A stretch of 64,000 bases of DNA from Streptomyces finlayi (GTDB lineage Bacteria; Actinomycetota; Actinomycetes; Streptomycetales; Streptomycetaceae), in contig NZ_CP045702.1 in assembly GCF_014216315.1 (NCBI RefSeq), forward strand, positions 7,192,001 through 7,256,000. Direction: 5' to 3'. The notes under the pieces are model-generated. The model was not told the DNA's origin. It saw only the letters and a program-made list of their open reading frames with translations, and did not search any database. The position numbers and the translations under genes were made by a program. This document shows, piece after piece, positions 35,195-47,181 of this stretch (position 1 is the stretch's first letter; each line of letters opens with the position of its first letter).

Positions 35195-35218
35195 GGGCCG
35201 GGAGACGCCTCCCGGCCC
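35195..35218 (+). terminator. Hairpin terminator after the phosphodiester glycosidase gene
   Basis: Perfect 10-bp stem (35195-35204 with 35209-35218), four-base loop, 10 bases after the stop. Confidence 0.8.
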
Positions 35219-35244
35219 CGCGGCGCGCCGAGCAACTCCTACAC

Positions 35245-35760
35245 CTACACCTTGCGGTAGCCGTACGCCTCCGAAGCCGCCGCCTCCACCGCCGCCAGAT
35301 CACCACCGGCGGACGCGGTGACCACCGCGGCCACAGCACCCTCGACGAACGGCGCGTCGACCAGCCGCGCCCCTTCGGGCAGTTCGTCCCCCTCGGCGAG
35401 CAGATCGAACGTCGGGCTGCCCTTGGCGGGCGTCGTCACGGCACTCAGCGCCACCCCGAGACTCCGGGACGACTCGTTCACCCGCCGGGCGACCGCGGCC
35501 ACCTTCTCCAGGGGCGCACCCTCTTCTGCGAGCCCCCCGGCGATCTTCTCGACGAACAGAGTCGATCCGGTACCCCGCCGCCCCGCCGTGAAGGAGCTGT
35601 CGACCACCGCGACGTCGTCGTCGATCAGTACCTGCGCCACCCGCACGCCCTCGTCCTCGGCGAGCTCGGCCGCCATCGTGAAGTTGAGGACGTCACCGGT
35701 GCAGTTCTTCACGACGAACAGCACCCCGGCCCCACTGTCCACCGCGGCCGCGGCACGCAC
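35245..35760 (-). pseudogene. DhaK-DhaM chimera left by a deletion in a dihydroxyacetone kinase operon
   Basis: Reading down the minus strand, 35760-35407 encodes a mid-section of the DhaK substrate-binding subunit (GAGVLFVVKNCTGDVLNF, VLIDDDVAVVDSSFTAGRRG, VEKIAGGLAEEGAPL, RRVNESSRSLGVALSAVT). At about 35406 it switches to the C-terminus of the phosphotransfer subunit DhaM (LLAEGDELPEGARLVDAPFVEGAVAAV, AASEAYGYRKV). The fusion is in frame. DhaK lacks its N-terminus and the catalytic histidine region; DhaL and most of DhaM are gone. Open frame continues upstream to 35967 without homology. The product cannot be a working kinase. Confidence 0.75.
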
Positions 35761-36058
35761 CAGATGCCGGGCCGGCCCGCCGGGGCGGGACGCTCCGTGC
35801 TCTCTTCCGTACGGCGGCCGGGGAGACGCTGGGTGTGCGGGGTGCGGTGAGCTGGGTTCGAAAGCGCCCCGCGCACGCCCCCTGATGCATGCGTCGGCAC
35901 CCCTCCCCGCCTGGACAAAGCACGGAACGCACCGGAAGGCGATGTACTCCGCATGGTTCGCGCACATGTGTGAGTGGTGACATCGGTGACTATGGGAGCC
36001 CCCGGTCGTTGTGACAGTTTCTCTCCCGTCATGGCAAAGCCGAGCGAGGGGACCGTGC

Positions 36059-38725
36059 GTGAATCCGGAGTACGCCGCTTACTGTCAGGCGGACCGCCGC
36101 TTCTACGACGCGCCCTACCGCTCCCTCACATCGGGTGAACTCCCCGGCGAGGACGGCTCGTTCTACGCCTCGGTCCGTGGCATGGCACCCGAGGGATGGT
36201 CGCACTCCCGGCGCGGCGACTGGCTGTCGTACAGCCCCGAAGGGCTCCGACTGCCGCCCCAGGGCTGGAAGATCCACGTCTCGGCGGCCCTCGACAACGC
36301 CGCGTCGGTGCTGGACCGGGTCGTCGCCCACTGCCTGGAACACCGGCTGGCCTTCAAGTGCGTACCGAGCCCCGGCCTGCTGGCCCTGCGCAACGCCAAG
36401 TACGCCGACCGGGCCGGCAGCGGCAAGTTCATCACCGTCTACCCGCCGTCGGAGGACGCGTTCCCCGAGGTGTGCACGGCTCTGATGAGTCTGCTGGAGG
36501 GCGAGCACGGCCCGTACATCCTGAGCGACCTGCGGTGCGGAAACGGGCCCGTGCACACCCGGTACGGGGCCTTCGCCGCCCGCTTCTGCTCCGGTCCTGA
36601 CGGTCGGCCCGTGCCCGCCGTCGCCGATCCGCAGGGCCGCCTGGTCCCCGACGACCGGGGACCGTCCTTCCGCGTCCCCTCCTGGGTGACCCCGCCCCGA
36701 TTCCTGACGCCGCACCTCGAAGCCCGCGCCGCCGTCGGAATCGCGGACCTCCCGTACACCGTGGAGAAGGCGCTGCACTTCTCCAACGGCGGAGGGGTCT
36801 ACCTCGGCCGCGACACCCGCACCGGCGAGCAGATCGTCCTCAAGGAGGCTCGCCCGTACGCCGGTCTGGCCGCCGACGGGGCCGACGCGGTGGCCCGGCT
36901 GGAGCGAGAGCGGACCACTCTGGAACAACTGGCCGGTCTGGACTGCGTACCGGCCGTCAGGGACGTGTTCGAGGTCGGGGACCACCACTTCCTGGTCCTC
37001 CAGCACATTCCCGGCACCACGCTCAACACCGTCTTCGCCCGGCGCTTCCCGCTCGCCCGGCAGCACCCGGAGCCCGAACAGCTCGCCGAACACGCCCGGT
37101 GGGCCGCGTGGATGTACGGGCAGGTGGAGCGGGCCGTCGAGGCGGTGCACGCCCGGGGCATCGTCATCAGCGACCTGCACATGAGCAACGTCATGGTGGA
37201 CGAGGAGACGTCGAGGATCGTCCTGCTCGACTTCGAGGCCGCCTCCCCGGCCGCCGAACGCCGCCGCCAGATCGTCGCCAACCCGGCCTTCGTCGCCCCG
37301 CCCGACCGGCGCGGCACCGACATCGACCGTTACGCGCTCGCCTGTCTGCGGCTCGCCCTATACCTGCCGCTGACCACGCTGTTCGGAATCGACCGCACGA
37401 AGGCCGTCGGCCTCGCACGCGAGGCGGCCCGCCTTTTCCCCGTCACCGAGGAGGCCCTCCGCCCGGCGGTGACGGAGATCCTGCGCTCCCCGGACGACCC
37501 TGCGTCGCCCGGTGTTCGGGACGAACCCGTGCCGCGTACGGCCCCCGTGGTGACCGCGCCGCACCTGACCCTCGCGGACCCCGCGTCGGCCCCGCCCGCC
37601 CCCGGGGACTGGCCGCGCAGCCGTGAGGCGATGGTCCGGGCGATCACCGCCTCCTGCACACCGGAGCGCACGGACCGCTGCTTCCCCGGGGACATCGCCC
37701 AGTTCGCCACGGTCACCGGCGGCCAGTCCTTCGCGAACGGGGCCGCCGGAGTGCTCTACGCCCTGCACGAGACGGGCTCCCCGCCCTGCGCGCCGGCCGA
37801 GGACTGGCTGCTGCGGCATGCCAAGGACCCGGCGTCCGGCAGCCCGCTCGGCTTCTACGACGGTCTCACCGGCATCGCCTGGACCCTCGACCGGATCGGC
37901 CGCTCCGCCGAGGCCGCCGACCTGCTCCGCATCATCCTCGACCAGCCTCTTCAGGACCTGTCACCCGGGCTCCACAGCGGGTACGCGGGGATCGGCCTCG
38001 CCCTCGACGACCTGGCCCGCACCGCGTCCGTCACCGATAGCCCCCGACTGGCCGCCGCCGCCGACCGCTGCACCGCCCTTGCCGTGCGCGCGCTCACCGA
38101 CGGACCGCCCTCGCCCCGTACCGGCCTGCTGCACGGTGCGAGCGGCATCGCGCTGCTGCTGATACGCCGCTACGCGTCCACCGGGGACGCCGCCCTGCTC
38201 GATCTGGCGGCCGTCGCCCTGCGCCGGGACCTGGACCGGTGCCGCACCGGGGACGACGGCGCGCTCCTCGTCGTCGAGGGCAAACGGCTGATGCCGTACC
38301 TCGGGGCGGGCAGTGCCGGCATCGCGGCGGTCATCGACGCCTACCTCGCCCACCGCCCGGACCCCGTCCTCGAAGCGGCGGGCCGTGACCTGCTGCCGGC
38401 CGCGCTCTCCGCCTTCTACGTCCAGCCCGGACTGCTCCGCGGCTCGGCCGGACTCCTCATGCACCTCGCGGCCACCCCACTGTGCGACGCGGCCACCCGC
38501 GAGCGCGCGATCGCCCGCCACACCAGCCTGCTGGGCAGCCACGCCCTGACCTACGCGGGCGGCCTCGCCTTCCCCGGGGAACAGCTCATGCGCCTGTCGA
38601 TGGACCTGGCCACCGGGACCGCCGGCTGTCTCCTCGCCCTGGGCGGCGCGCTGGGCACACCCACGACGCTCCCCTTCCTCGCCGCCGCCCCGGCGGCGCA
38701 CCCGGCCGCACGGGCGGCCCCATGA
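36059..38725 (+). CDS. ramC: Class III lanthipeptide synthetase LanKC (RamC/AmfT-like)
   Basis: 888 residues, close to S. coelicolor RamC. It has an N-terminal lyase-like region (~1-210). The kinase domain (~230-480) shows GGGVYLGRD, a lysine in IVLKEARPYAG, the catalytic VISDLHMSNVMV and LLDFEAA. A LanC-like cyclase domain (~570-880) carries repeated motifs GFYDGLTGIA, LHSGYAGIGLAL, GLLHGASGIALLL and LRGSAGLLMHL. The Cys/His zinc ligands of LanC are absent, as in class III enzymes. It phosphorylates Ser/Thr in the precursor, eliminates phosphate and cyclises lanthionine or labionin rings. The GTG start follows a GAGGGG site. First gene of the ram-like locus. Confidence 0.95.
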   Translation: MNPEYAAYCQADRRFYDAPYRSLTSGELPGEDGSFYASVRGMAPEGWSHSRRGDWLSYSPEGLRLPPQGWKIHVSAALDNAASVLDRVVAHCLEHRLAFKCVPSPGLLALRNAKYADRAGSGKFITVYPPSEDAFPEVCTALMSLLEGEHGPYILSDLRCGNGPVHTRYGAFAARFCSGPDGRPVPAVADPQGRLVPDDRGPSFRVPSWVTPPRFLTPHLEARAAVGIADLPYTVEKALHFSNGGGVYLGRDTRTGEQIVLKEARPYAGLAADGADAVARLERERTTLEQLAGLDCVPAVRDVFEVGDHHFLVLQHIPGTTLNTVFARRFPLARQHPEPEQLAEHARWAAWMYGQVERAVEAVHARGIVISDLHMSNVMVDEETSRIVLLDFEAASPAAERRRQIVANPAFVAPPDRRGTDIDRYALACLRLALYLPLTTLFGIDRTKAVGLAREAARLFPVTEEALRPAVTEILRSPDDPASPGVRDEPVPRTAPVVTAPHLTLADPASAPPAPGDWPRSREAMVRAITASCTPERTDRCFPGDIAQFATVTGGQSFANGAAGVLYALHETGSPPCAPAEDWLLRHAKDPASGSPLGFYDGLTGIAWTLDRIGRSAEAADLLRIILDQPLQDLSPGLHSGYAGIGLALDDLARTASVTDSPRLAAAADRCTALAVRALTDGPPSPRTGLLHGASGIALLLIRRYASTGDAALLDLAAVALRRDLDRCRTGDDGALLVVEGKRLMPYLGAGSAGIAAVIDAYLAHRPDPVLEAAGRDLLPAALSAFYVQPGLLRGSAGLLMHLAATPLCDAATRERAIARHTSLLGSHALTYAGGLAFPGEQLMRLSMDLATGTAGCLLALGGALGTPTTLPFLAAAPAAHPAARAAP

Positions 38726-38790
38726 ACCGGCCCTGATCAGGGCCGTTGCAACACACCGTTCATTATCAACAGTCCTCGAAAGGACACATC

Positions 38791-38922
38791 ATGGCACTTC
38801 TCGACCTTCAGGCGATGGAAACCTCGGCCGACGAATCCTTCGGCGAGCTCGCCACGGGCAGCCAGGTCTCGCTGCTGGTCTGTGAGCACAGCTCCCTCAG
38901 CCTGACCCTCTGCACCCCGTGA
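38791..38922 (+). CDS. ramS: SapB-like class III lanthipeptide precursor (RamS/AmfS type)
   Basis: 43 residues, too short for ordinary gene calling. The leader contains the class III LLDLQ motif (ALLDLQAMET). The core starts around TGSQVS and holds two S-x-x-S-x-x-x-C blocks: Ser24/Ser27/Cys31 and Ser34/Ser37/Cys41. This matches the ring pattern of SapB. An AAAGGACA ribosome-binding site precedes the ATG. The product should be a morphogenetic surfactant peptide for aerial hyphae; the core sequence differs from S. coelicolor SapB in the linker (EH instead of GD) and C-terminal residues (TP). Confidence 0.93.
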   Translation: MALLDLQAMETSADESFGELATGSQVSLLVCEHSSLSLTLCTP

Positions 38923-38931
38923 CCCGGTGCC

Positions 38932-38967
38932 GGCCGGTCCGCCGATGATCTTGTCGGTGGACCGGCC
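38932..38967 (+). terminator. Strong hairpin after the lanthipeptide precursor gene
   Basis: 14-bp stem (nine GC-rich pairs plus five with one wobble) around an eight-base loop, starting 10 bases after the ramS stop. It probably stabilises or terminates the ramCS transcript, so that the precursor is made in excess over the transporters (inference). Confidence 0.8.
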
Positions 38968-38986
38968 GGTCCACGCGCACCCCGGT

Positions 38987-39009
38987 CCTGGGCGGTTTCT
39001 CCGCCCGGG
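38987..39009 (+). terminator. Second hairpin between ramS and ramA
   Basis: A nine-pair stem (38987-38995 with 39001-39009, one G-T pair) and a TTTCT loop, 19 bases after the first hairpin. Confidence 0.6.
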
Positions 39010-39207
39010 GCCGGCGGTGTCCGTACGAGCGCCGGACGAGTTCCGAGCGCCGGCGAGGCTCCTGGCAGAACCCTGAGGCCCGGGCCTTACGGCAACACCG
39101 CGAACGTGGGCGCCGGTCACCGGTCACCGCGCGCCGCGCCGCGCGACAAACGGCAGGCAGCAGGCGGCAGTTCGACTACAGGCCCCAGCGGCCGGAAGGA
39201 CGACGAC

Positions 39208-40986
39208 GTGCGGCTGCACCCCCCCACCGGCACAGCGTCCGGCACCCGGCGGCTCGCCCGGGAACACCCGGTAGCCCTCCTCTGCCTCCTCCTCTGTTCC
39301 ACCGGCGGGGCGCTCGCCGCCCTCGCCTTGCCCGCCGCCCTCGGCCACACCGTCGACCGGCTCGTCTCCGGCGGCCCTCCGCCCTGGAGCGGACTGCTGC
39401 TGTGCGCCGCCCTGGTCCTGGCCGAGACCGGGTTCGACGCCGCCGCGGCGGTGGTTGGTACCGACACCACCGCCAGGCTCACCGCCTCGCTGCGCACCCG
39501 GACAGCGGCCCGCGTCCTGGCCGCCGAACCACGCCGCGCCCTCGCCGTGCCCACCGGGGACCTCACCGCCCGGCTCACCGCCCGCACGGCCGACGCCGCG
39601 TCCGCGCCCGTCACCGCCGCCGGAGCCGTCGCGGGCGTCCTGCTCCCGGCCGGCGCGATCGCGGGGCTCCTCCTCATCGACGTGTGGACGGCCGCCGCCC
39701 TCCTTCTTGGCGCGCCCCTCCTCGTCGCCCTGCTGCGCACCTTCACCCGCCGGACCGCCGACGCCGGGGCCGACTACCAGCAGGCCCAGGCTCTCATCGC
39801 CCATCGGCTCACCGAGGCACTCGACGGGGCCGACACCATCCGCGCGGCCCGCACCGGCGCGCGGGAGTACCGCCGCGTCCTGGAACCTCTCGGCACCCTC
39901 GCGGAGCACGGCCGGCGCACCTGGACCGTCTACGGGCGGGCCACCGGCCAGAGCGCCCTGCTGCTGCCCCTCCTCATGCTGCTGGTCCTCGCGGTCGGCG
40001 GAGTCCGGCTCGGCACGGGCGCGATCGGCGTCGGCGACCTGGTCGCCGCGTCCCGCTACGCGAGTCTCGCCGTCGGCATCGGGGCTCTGACGGGGGCGCT
40101 CGGCGCCCTCGCCCGAAGCCGCGCCGCGGCCCGCACCCTGGAGCCCCTCCTCACCCTCGATCCGCTGCCGCACCGAGGCGGGGCCCCCGTGCCCGATGCC
40201 CCCGGACGCCTCGAACTCCGGGGCGTCGGGGTCGTACAGGACGGGCGGGCACTGCTGACCGGCGTCGACCTGACCGTTCCGGGCGGCACGTCCCTGGCCG
40301 TCGTCGGGCGCTCCGGTTCCGGCAAATCGGTGTTCGCGGCGGTCGCCGGACGGCTGCTCGACCCGGACACCGGCACTGTGCTGCTGGACGGCGTCCCCAT
40401 GGACGGCATGGAACCGGCCGAGCTGCGCCGCGAGGTCGCGTATGCCTTCGCCCGGCCCGCCCTGCCCGGCCCCACCGTCGAGGACACGATCGCCTTCGGG
40501 CCCTGGACCGCCTCGCCCGAGGCCGTACGCGCGGCGGCCCGCGCGGCCCGCGCCGACGGGTTCGTCGCGCTGCTCCCGCACGGCTACCGCACCCCCGTCG
40601 CCGACGCCCCGCTCTCCGGCGGTGAGCGCCAACGCCTCGGCCTGGCACGCGCGTTCGCCCACCCCGGCCGACTGATGATCCTCGACGACGCGCTGTCCAG
40701 CCTCGACACCGTGACCGAGCACCACGTCCGGCGCGCCCTCGACGCGCGCGCCGGGCGCTGCACCCGCGTCATCGTGGCCCACCGACTGGCCTCGGCGGCG
40801 CGGGCGGACCGGGTCCTGTGGCTGGAGGAGGGCCGGGTCCGCGGTACGGGCCGGCACGACGAGCTGTGGTCGGATCCGGACTACCGGGAGATCTTCCGCA
40901 CGGACGCCCCCACCGGAACGCCCACCGCCCCCGGCTCCCGCGCGGAGGCGTGGACCGCCGCGGGCCCCCGAACGGAGGCCCGGTGA
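39208..40986 (+). CDS. ramA: Lanthipeptide ABC transporter, permease-ATPase half-transporter (RamA-like)
   Basis: 592 residues. Six transmembrane helices in residues ~20-310, then an ATPase with VVGRSGSGKSVFAA, LSGGERQRLGLARA and LMILDDALSSLD. The Walker A has Ser-Val instead of Ser-Thr after the lysine, and the Walker B is followed by ASP rather than GLU (LDDA), so ATP hydrolysis at this site may be degenerate. That would be typical of an asymmetric heterodimer. A GTG start follows a GGAAGGA site. The stop overlaps the start of ramB. Exports the ram lanthipeptide. Confidence 0.9.
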   Translation: MRLHPPTGTASGTRRLAREHPVALLCLLLCSTGGALAALALPAALGHTVDRLVSGGPPPWSGLLLCAALVLAETGFDAAAAVVGTDTTARLTASLRTRTAARVLAAEPRRALAVPTGDLTARLTARTADAASAPVTAAGAVAGVLLPAGAIAGLLLIDVWTAAALLLGAPLLVALLRTFTRRTADAGADYQQAQALIAHRLTEALDGADTIRAARTGAREYRRVLEPLGTLAEHGRRTWTVYGRATGQSALLLPLLMLLVLAVGGVRLGTGAIGVGDLVAASRYASLAVGIGALTGALGALARSRAAARTLEPLLTLDPLPHRGGAPVPDAPGRLELRGVGVVQDGRALLTGVDLTVPGGTSLAVVGRSGSGKSVFAAVAGRLLDPDTGTVLLDGVPMDGMEPAELRREVAYAFARPALPGPTVEDTIAFGPWTASPEAVRAAARAARADGFVALLPHGYRTPVADAPLSGGERQRLGLARAFAHPGRLMILDDALSSLDTVTEHHVRRALDARAGRCTRVIVAHRLASAARADRVLWLEEGRVRGTGRHDELWSDPDYREIFRTDAPTGTPTAPGSRAEAWTAAGPRTEAR

Positions 40987-42923
40987 AGGGCGGTCGCGGG
41001 CCGGCCGGAGCGCTGTGGCGCGGGGGCGGCGGGGCGCGGGGCCGGGGCGCGTCCGCCGCCGGGCCGGGGAGCGGTGGTGAGCTGCGCAGGGTCGTGAGCG
41101 ACGCGCGGCCTTTCCTGCGGGCCCGCACCGGGGTGATCCTGCGGCTGTCCGGCTGGTCCCTGCTGGAGTCAGCCCAGACCTTCCTCAGCGGATTCGGGGT
41201 CGCCCGCGCACTCGACCACGGCTTCCTGGCCGGGCGCCCGCTCACCGGCCTCCTATGGCTGGCCGTCGCCGCGGCGGCCGTGCTGCCCGCCCGGCTCGCC
41301 ACCCGCGGGGTGTTCGCCCGGCTCGCGGACCTGGTGGAGCCGCTGCGCGACGGGCTGGTGCGGCGCGCGGTGTCCCGCGCGCTCTCCGGGGCCATCGCGC
41401 GTCCCGGAGACGTCACCACGAGGTCTCTCTCCCAGGTCACCCACCAGAGTGAGATCGCCCGGGACGGCTGGGCCGGACTCGTCCTGACGCTGCGGTCGTT
41501 CGTGTTCACGGCGGCCGGAGCCGTCGTCGGCCTGCTGGCACTGTCGCCCGCCCTCCTCCTGATCGTGCTGCCGCCCCTGTTCCTGGGAGCCGGCCTGTTC
41601 CTCGGCACCCTCCTGCCCATGGCCGCCCGCCAGCGCGACTACCTCACCGCCGACGAGGCGTACGCCGCGCACGCGGGCCAGCTCGCCGCGTCCGTACGCG
41701 ACATCGCCGCCGCCGGAGCCGCCGAGCGCACGGTGGCCGAGTCCCGGACCCTCGCCGAGGCGCAGCTTGCCGCCTCCCGCTCCTTGGCCCGCTGGGCGGC
41801 CGTACGGGTGCTGGCGCTCGCGGTCTGCGGCCGGTTCCCGCCGCTCCTGCTGCTCCTGGCAGCGCCCTGGCTGCTGCGGAACGGCCTCACCCCGGGCGCG
41901 CTGGTCGGTGCGCTGACCTACCTCACCCAGGCGCTGGCCCCCGCGGTCCAGGCACTGATGACGGTGCTCGCCACGGTCGGGGGGCGGCTGGTCGTGGTCC
42001 TGGACCGGTTCACGGACGCCCCGCCCCCGCCCGCCGACGACCCGCAGCCCGCGCCCGCGGGGCACGCTCCGCCCGCATCCGACGGCGGTCCGGTCCCGCC
42101 GTCGCGCGCCCACGAGGCGGCCGGGCCGCCCGTGCCGGCCGATGCCCTGTTCCCGCCCGGTGGTCCCATCGCCGAACTGCGCCGGGTCACCTTCGCGTAC
42201 GGCCCCGGAGCCCACCCCGTCCTGGACCGGCTCTCCCTGACAATCGGTTCGCAGGAGCACCTCGCGGTCGTCGGCCCCAGCGGCAGCGGCAAGTCGACCC
42301 TGGCCGCCCTGCTCGCAGGGGTCGAGCGGCCCACCGGGGGCGAGGTGCGATGGCGGGGCCGGCCGGTGAGATCGGACGACGCCGCCTCCCTGCGGGTCCT
42401 GCTGCCTCAGCACGCGTACGTGTTCAGCGGCTCGCTGCGGGACAACCTCCGCTACCTCCGCCCCGACGTCCGCGACCGGGAGATCGCCGCCATGGCCGAC
42501 GTGCTCGGCCTGGACCACTTGCTCTCCCGGCTCGGCTCCCTGGACGCGGAGCTGGACCCGGAGCGGCTCTCCCAGGGGGAACGGCAGCTCGTCGCGCTGG
42601 GCCGGGCCTACCTCGCGGCTCCGCCGCTCCTGATCCTCGACGAGGCCACCAGCCGCCTCGACCCGGCCGCCGAGACCCGCGCCGAGCTGGCCTTCGCCGA
42701 CCGGTCGGGCGCGCTGGTCGTCATCGCCCACCGGCTCAGCTCCGCCCGGCGCGCCGGGCGGATCCTGGTGATGGACGGCCCACACACCCAGTGCGGCACG
42801 CCCGCCGAACTCCTGCGCTCCTGCGCCCTGTACCAGGACCTCGCCGGACTGTGGGAACCGGAGGTGAGGGAGGGCGGCCCCTCGGCCGGGGTCAGATCCA
42901 CCCTGCCTCCTTCGCCCGTCTGA
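40983..42923 (+). CDS. ramB: Lanthipeptide ABC transporter, second half-transporter (RamB-like)
   Basis: 646 residues. An extended N-terminus is followed by six transmembrane helices (~45-335), a Pro-rich linker (~340-395) and a canonical ATPase: GPSGSGKSTLAA, LSQGERQLVALGRA, LLILDEATSRLD and IAHRLS. The signature reads LSQGE rather than LSGGE. It pairs with RamA as a heterodimeric exporter. The GTG start overlaps the RamA stop (GTGA), indicating translational coupling. The 3' end overlaps the converging regulator gene by 32 bases. Confidence 0.9.
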   Translation: MKGGRGPAGALWRGGGGARGRGASAAGPGSGGELRRVVSDARPFLRARTGVILRLSGWSLLESAQTFLSGFGVARALDHGFLAGRPLTGLLWLAVAAAAVLPARLATRGVFARLADLVEPLRDGLVRRAVSRALSGAIARPGDVTTRSLSQVTHQSEIARDGWAGLVLTLRSFVFTAAGAVVGLLALSPALLLIVLPPLFLGAGLFLGTLLPMAARQRDYLTADEAYAAHAGQLAASVRDIAAAGAAERTVAESRTLAEAQLAASRSLARWAAVRVLALAVCGRFPPLLLLLAAPWLLRNGLTPGALVGALTYLTQALAPAVQALMTVLATVGGRLVVVLDRFTDAPPPPADDPQPAPAGHAPPASDGGPVPPSRAHEAAGPPVPADALFPPGGPIAELRRVTFAYGPGAHPVLDRLSLTIGSQEHLAVVGPSGSGKSTLAALLAGVERPTGGEVRWRGRPVRSDDAASLRVLLPQHAYVFSGSLRDNLRYLRPDVRDREIAAMADVLGLDHLLSRLGSLDAELDPERLSQGERQLVALGRAYLAAPPLLILDEATSRLDPAAETRAELAFADRSGALVVIAHRLSSARRAGRILVMDGPHTQCGTPAELLRSCALYQDLAGLWEPEVREGGPSAGVRSTLPPSPV

Positions 42924-43497
42924 TCGCGTCCAGCCGATTATGCGCCCCCGACTTCCTGATGGCGGCGGCCAGGTAGTTGCGGACCGTGCCCGGTGCCAGA
43001 TGGAGCCCGGCGGCTATGCCGGTCACGGTGTCACCGCCCTCGGCCAGCGAGAGCACGCTCAGTTCGCGTGGGGACAACGGCATGTCGGCCACCTGTAACA
43101 GACTGAAGGCCAGCGACTCGTCGATATGCCGACCGCCGTCCGCCAGTTTGTGCATCACCTCGGACAGGTCGTCCCCGGACCGGAACTTGTCGATGTAGCC
43201 GCGCGCCCCTGCCTCGTACGCCCGCCGCAGGCTCCGTGGGCCGTCGCTCCGGGTGAGTACGGCCAGCGGACACGGCCCGCCCTGCGGCGTGGCCATCGAG
43301 CTCACCTCCTCCAGGATGTCCAGGGCCCCCGGACAGTCGAGGTCGGTGAGCAGCACGTCCGGGGCGGGCCGGCCCAACGCCGCGCGTATCCCGCCCCGCG
43401 CGGCCGTGGTCACGTCGATTCCCTCCGCCGTGCCGAGCAACGAAGCCAGCGATGCGCGCCACAAAGGCACGGTGTGGATCAGTAGCACGGTCGTCAT
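42892..43497 (-). CDS. ramR: RamR-like LuxR/NarL-family response regulator of the lanthipeptide cluster
   Basis: 201 residues. The N-terminal receiver-like domain has a central DLDCPGALD, which could supply the phospho-acceptor aspartate. It lacks the usual acidic pair at the start of the domain (it reads LLIHTVPLWRA), so phosphorylation may not be the trigger. The C-terminal LuxR-type HTH is intact (LSPRELSVLSLAEGGDTVTGIAAGL, GTVRNYLAAAIRKSGAHNRLDAI). RamR activates ramCSAB in S. coelicolor. The ATG at 43497 has an AGGGCGGA site; an adjacent in-frame TTG is an alternative. No sensor kinase is next to it. Confidence 0.9.
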   Translation of the reverse strand: MTTVLLIHTVPLWRASLASLLGTAEGIDVTTAARGGIRAALGRPAPDVLLTDLDCPGALDILEEVSSMATPQGGPCPLAVLTRSDGPRSLRRAYEAGARGYIDKFRSGDDLSEVMHKLADGGRHIDESLAFSLLQVADMPLSPRELSVLSLAEGGDTVTGIAAGLHLAPGTVRNYLAAAIRKSGAHNRLDAIRRAKEAGWI

Positions 43498-44222
43498 CAA
43501 TCCGCCCTCATCGTTTCTCTCCTAGCCCGCGTATCGCGGAACGCGATGACGCGTGCGCGTCCAGTGACCGTCTCCAGTTGAGCGCATGACTATTCGGGTA
43601 CGCCGATGAAAGGGCGGGAAAACGCGCCTGCTGGGCGCGGACGGGGGCGTTCGGATGTACGACGGGAGCGCACATAGGCGCCCGGAACCCTCGCCGACTC
43701 CCATCACCGAGCAGCTGGTTCGCCCCCACAGCCCATGAGGACCCGCCAAAGCGCCCTACCGCCTTCTCGATCGACACCGCGTTTCCGCCGCAACGCCTCC
43801 CCTGTGCGCGGCTACGCGGGTACCGGCTACCCGCCCGTGGGCGGCGTACGGCGTACGGCGTGCGGGCCCCAAGCGTGCCCTGCCCCGTGGACCTCAATGC
43901 ACGCCTTGACCACGTCGTGGAACGCCTCGACTTCGAGTGGCAGAAAATAGCCGATGAGGGGCCCGTAAACCCTGCAACTGGCACGGTCCCGGCCCCGCCG
44001 GTTCCACCCAGGAGCCAGCCGACGCAGACGACTTCGATACCCGTGCGCACGGCCGCCACGGGCAGGCGGATGAGCCGAACGAGTCCGGTCATGGTGCCGT
44101 CGCGTGGCTCGCGCCGGCACTCGGAGCGGCTCGGGTCACCGCCCTCGGGGGCTTGAGGTGATCCCCGTGGTGTGGACACGCCTGACAATGGATCTTGTTG
44201 AGCTTGGAAGGTGTAGATCCAC
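43498..44222. other. Gene-poor border between the ram locus and the stress island
   Basis: 725 bases. On the minus strand a stretch from about 44095 to 43860 has coding-like codon use in two successive frames: MTGLVRLIRLPVAAVRTGIE, then after a shift YFLPLEVEAFHDVVKA. This is possibly one frameshifted unknown gene. No family recognised. No other feature supported except the adjacent IS3-like fragment. Confidence 0.3.
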
Positions 44223-44290
44223 GTGGCAAGGCCCTCGAAGTACAGTGCGGAGTTCCGGTCCGCAGATGGCCAATTATCCCGACGCGACAG
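44168..44290 (+). mobile_element. Remnant of an IS3-like element: left end and start of transposase orfA
   Basis: From 44223 the frame reads MARPSKYSAEFR (GTG as Met), the typical start of IS3-family orfA transposases (MARPSKYSPEFR). It breaks into unrelated residues after about 12 codons. The preceding ~55 bases (starting near TGTGGACACGCCTGAC) would be the element's left end. No right end or orfB seen. It marks the edge of the accessory region that follows. Confidence 0.45.
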
Positions 44291-44415
44291 CAAAGTCCCT
44301 ATAGGTGCGCCTGGCCGGCGCTCTCCTATGGCGACGCCCGTTGGGCGGCGACGTCGTGACTCAGATCCGGCGGTCCTGCCCTGGTTCCGTATCGGCGCTC
44401 TGAGCTGAGTGGACG

Positions 44416-47181
<2,766 letters not shown>

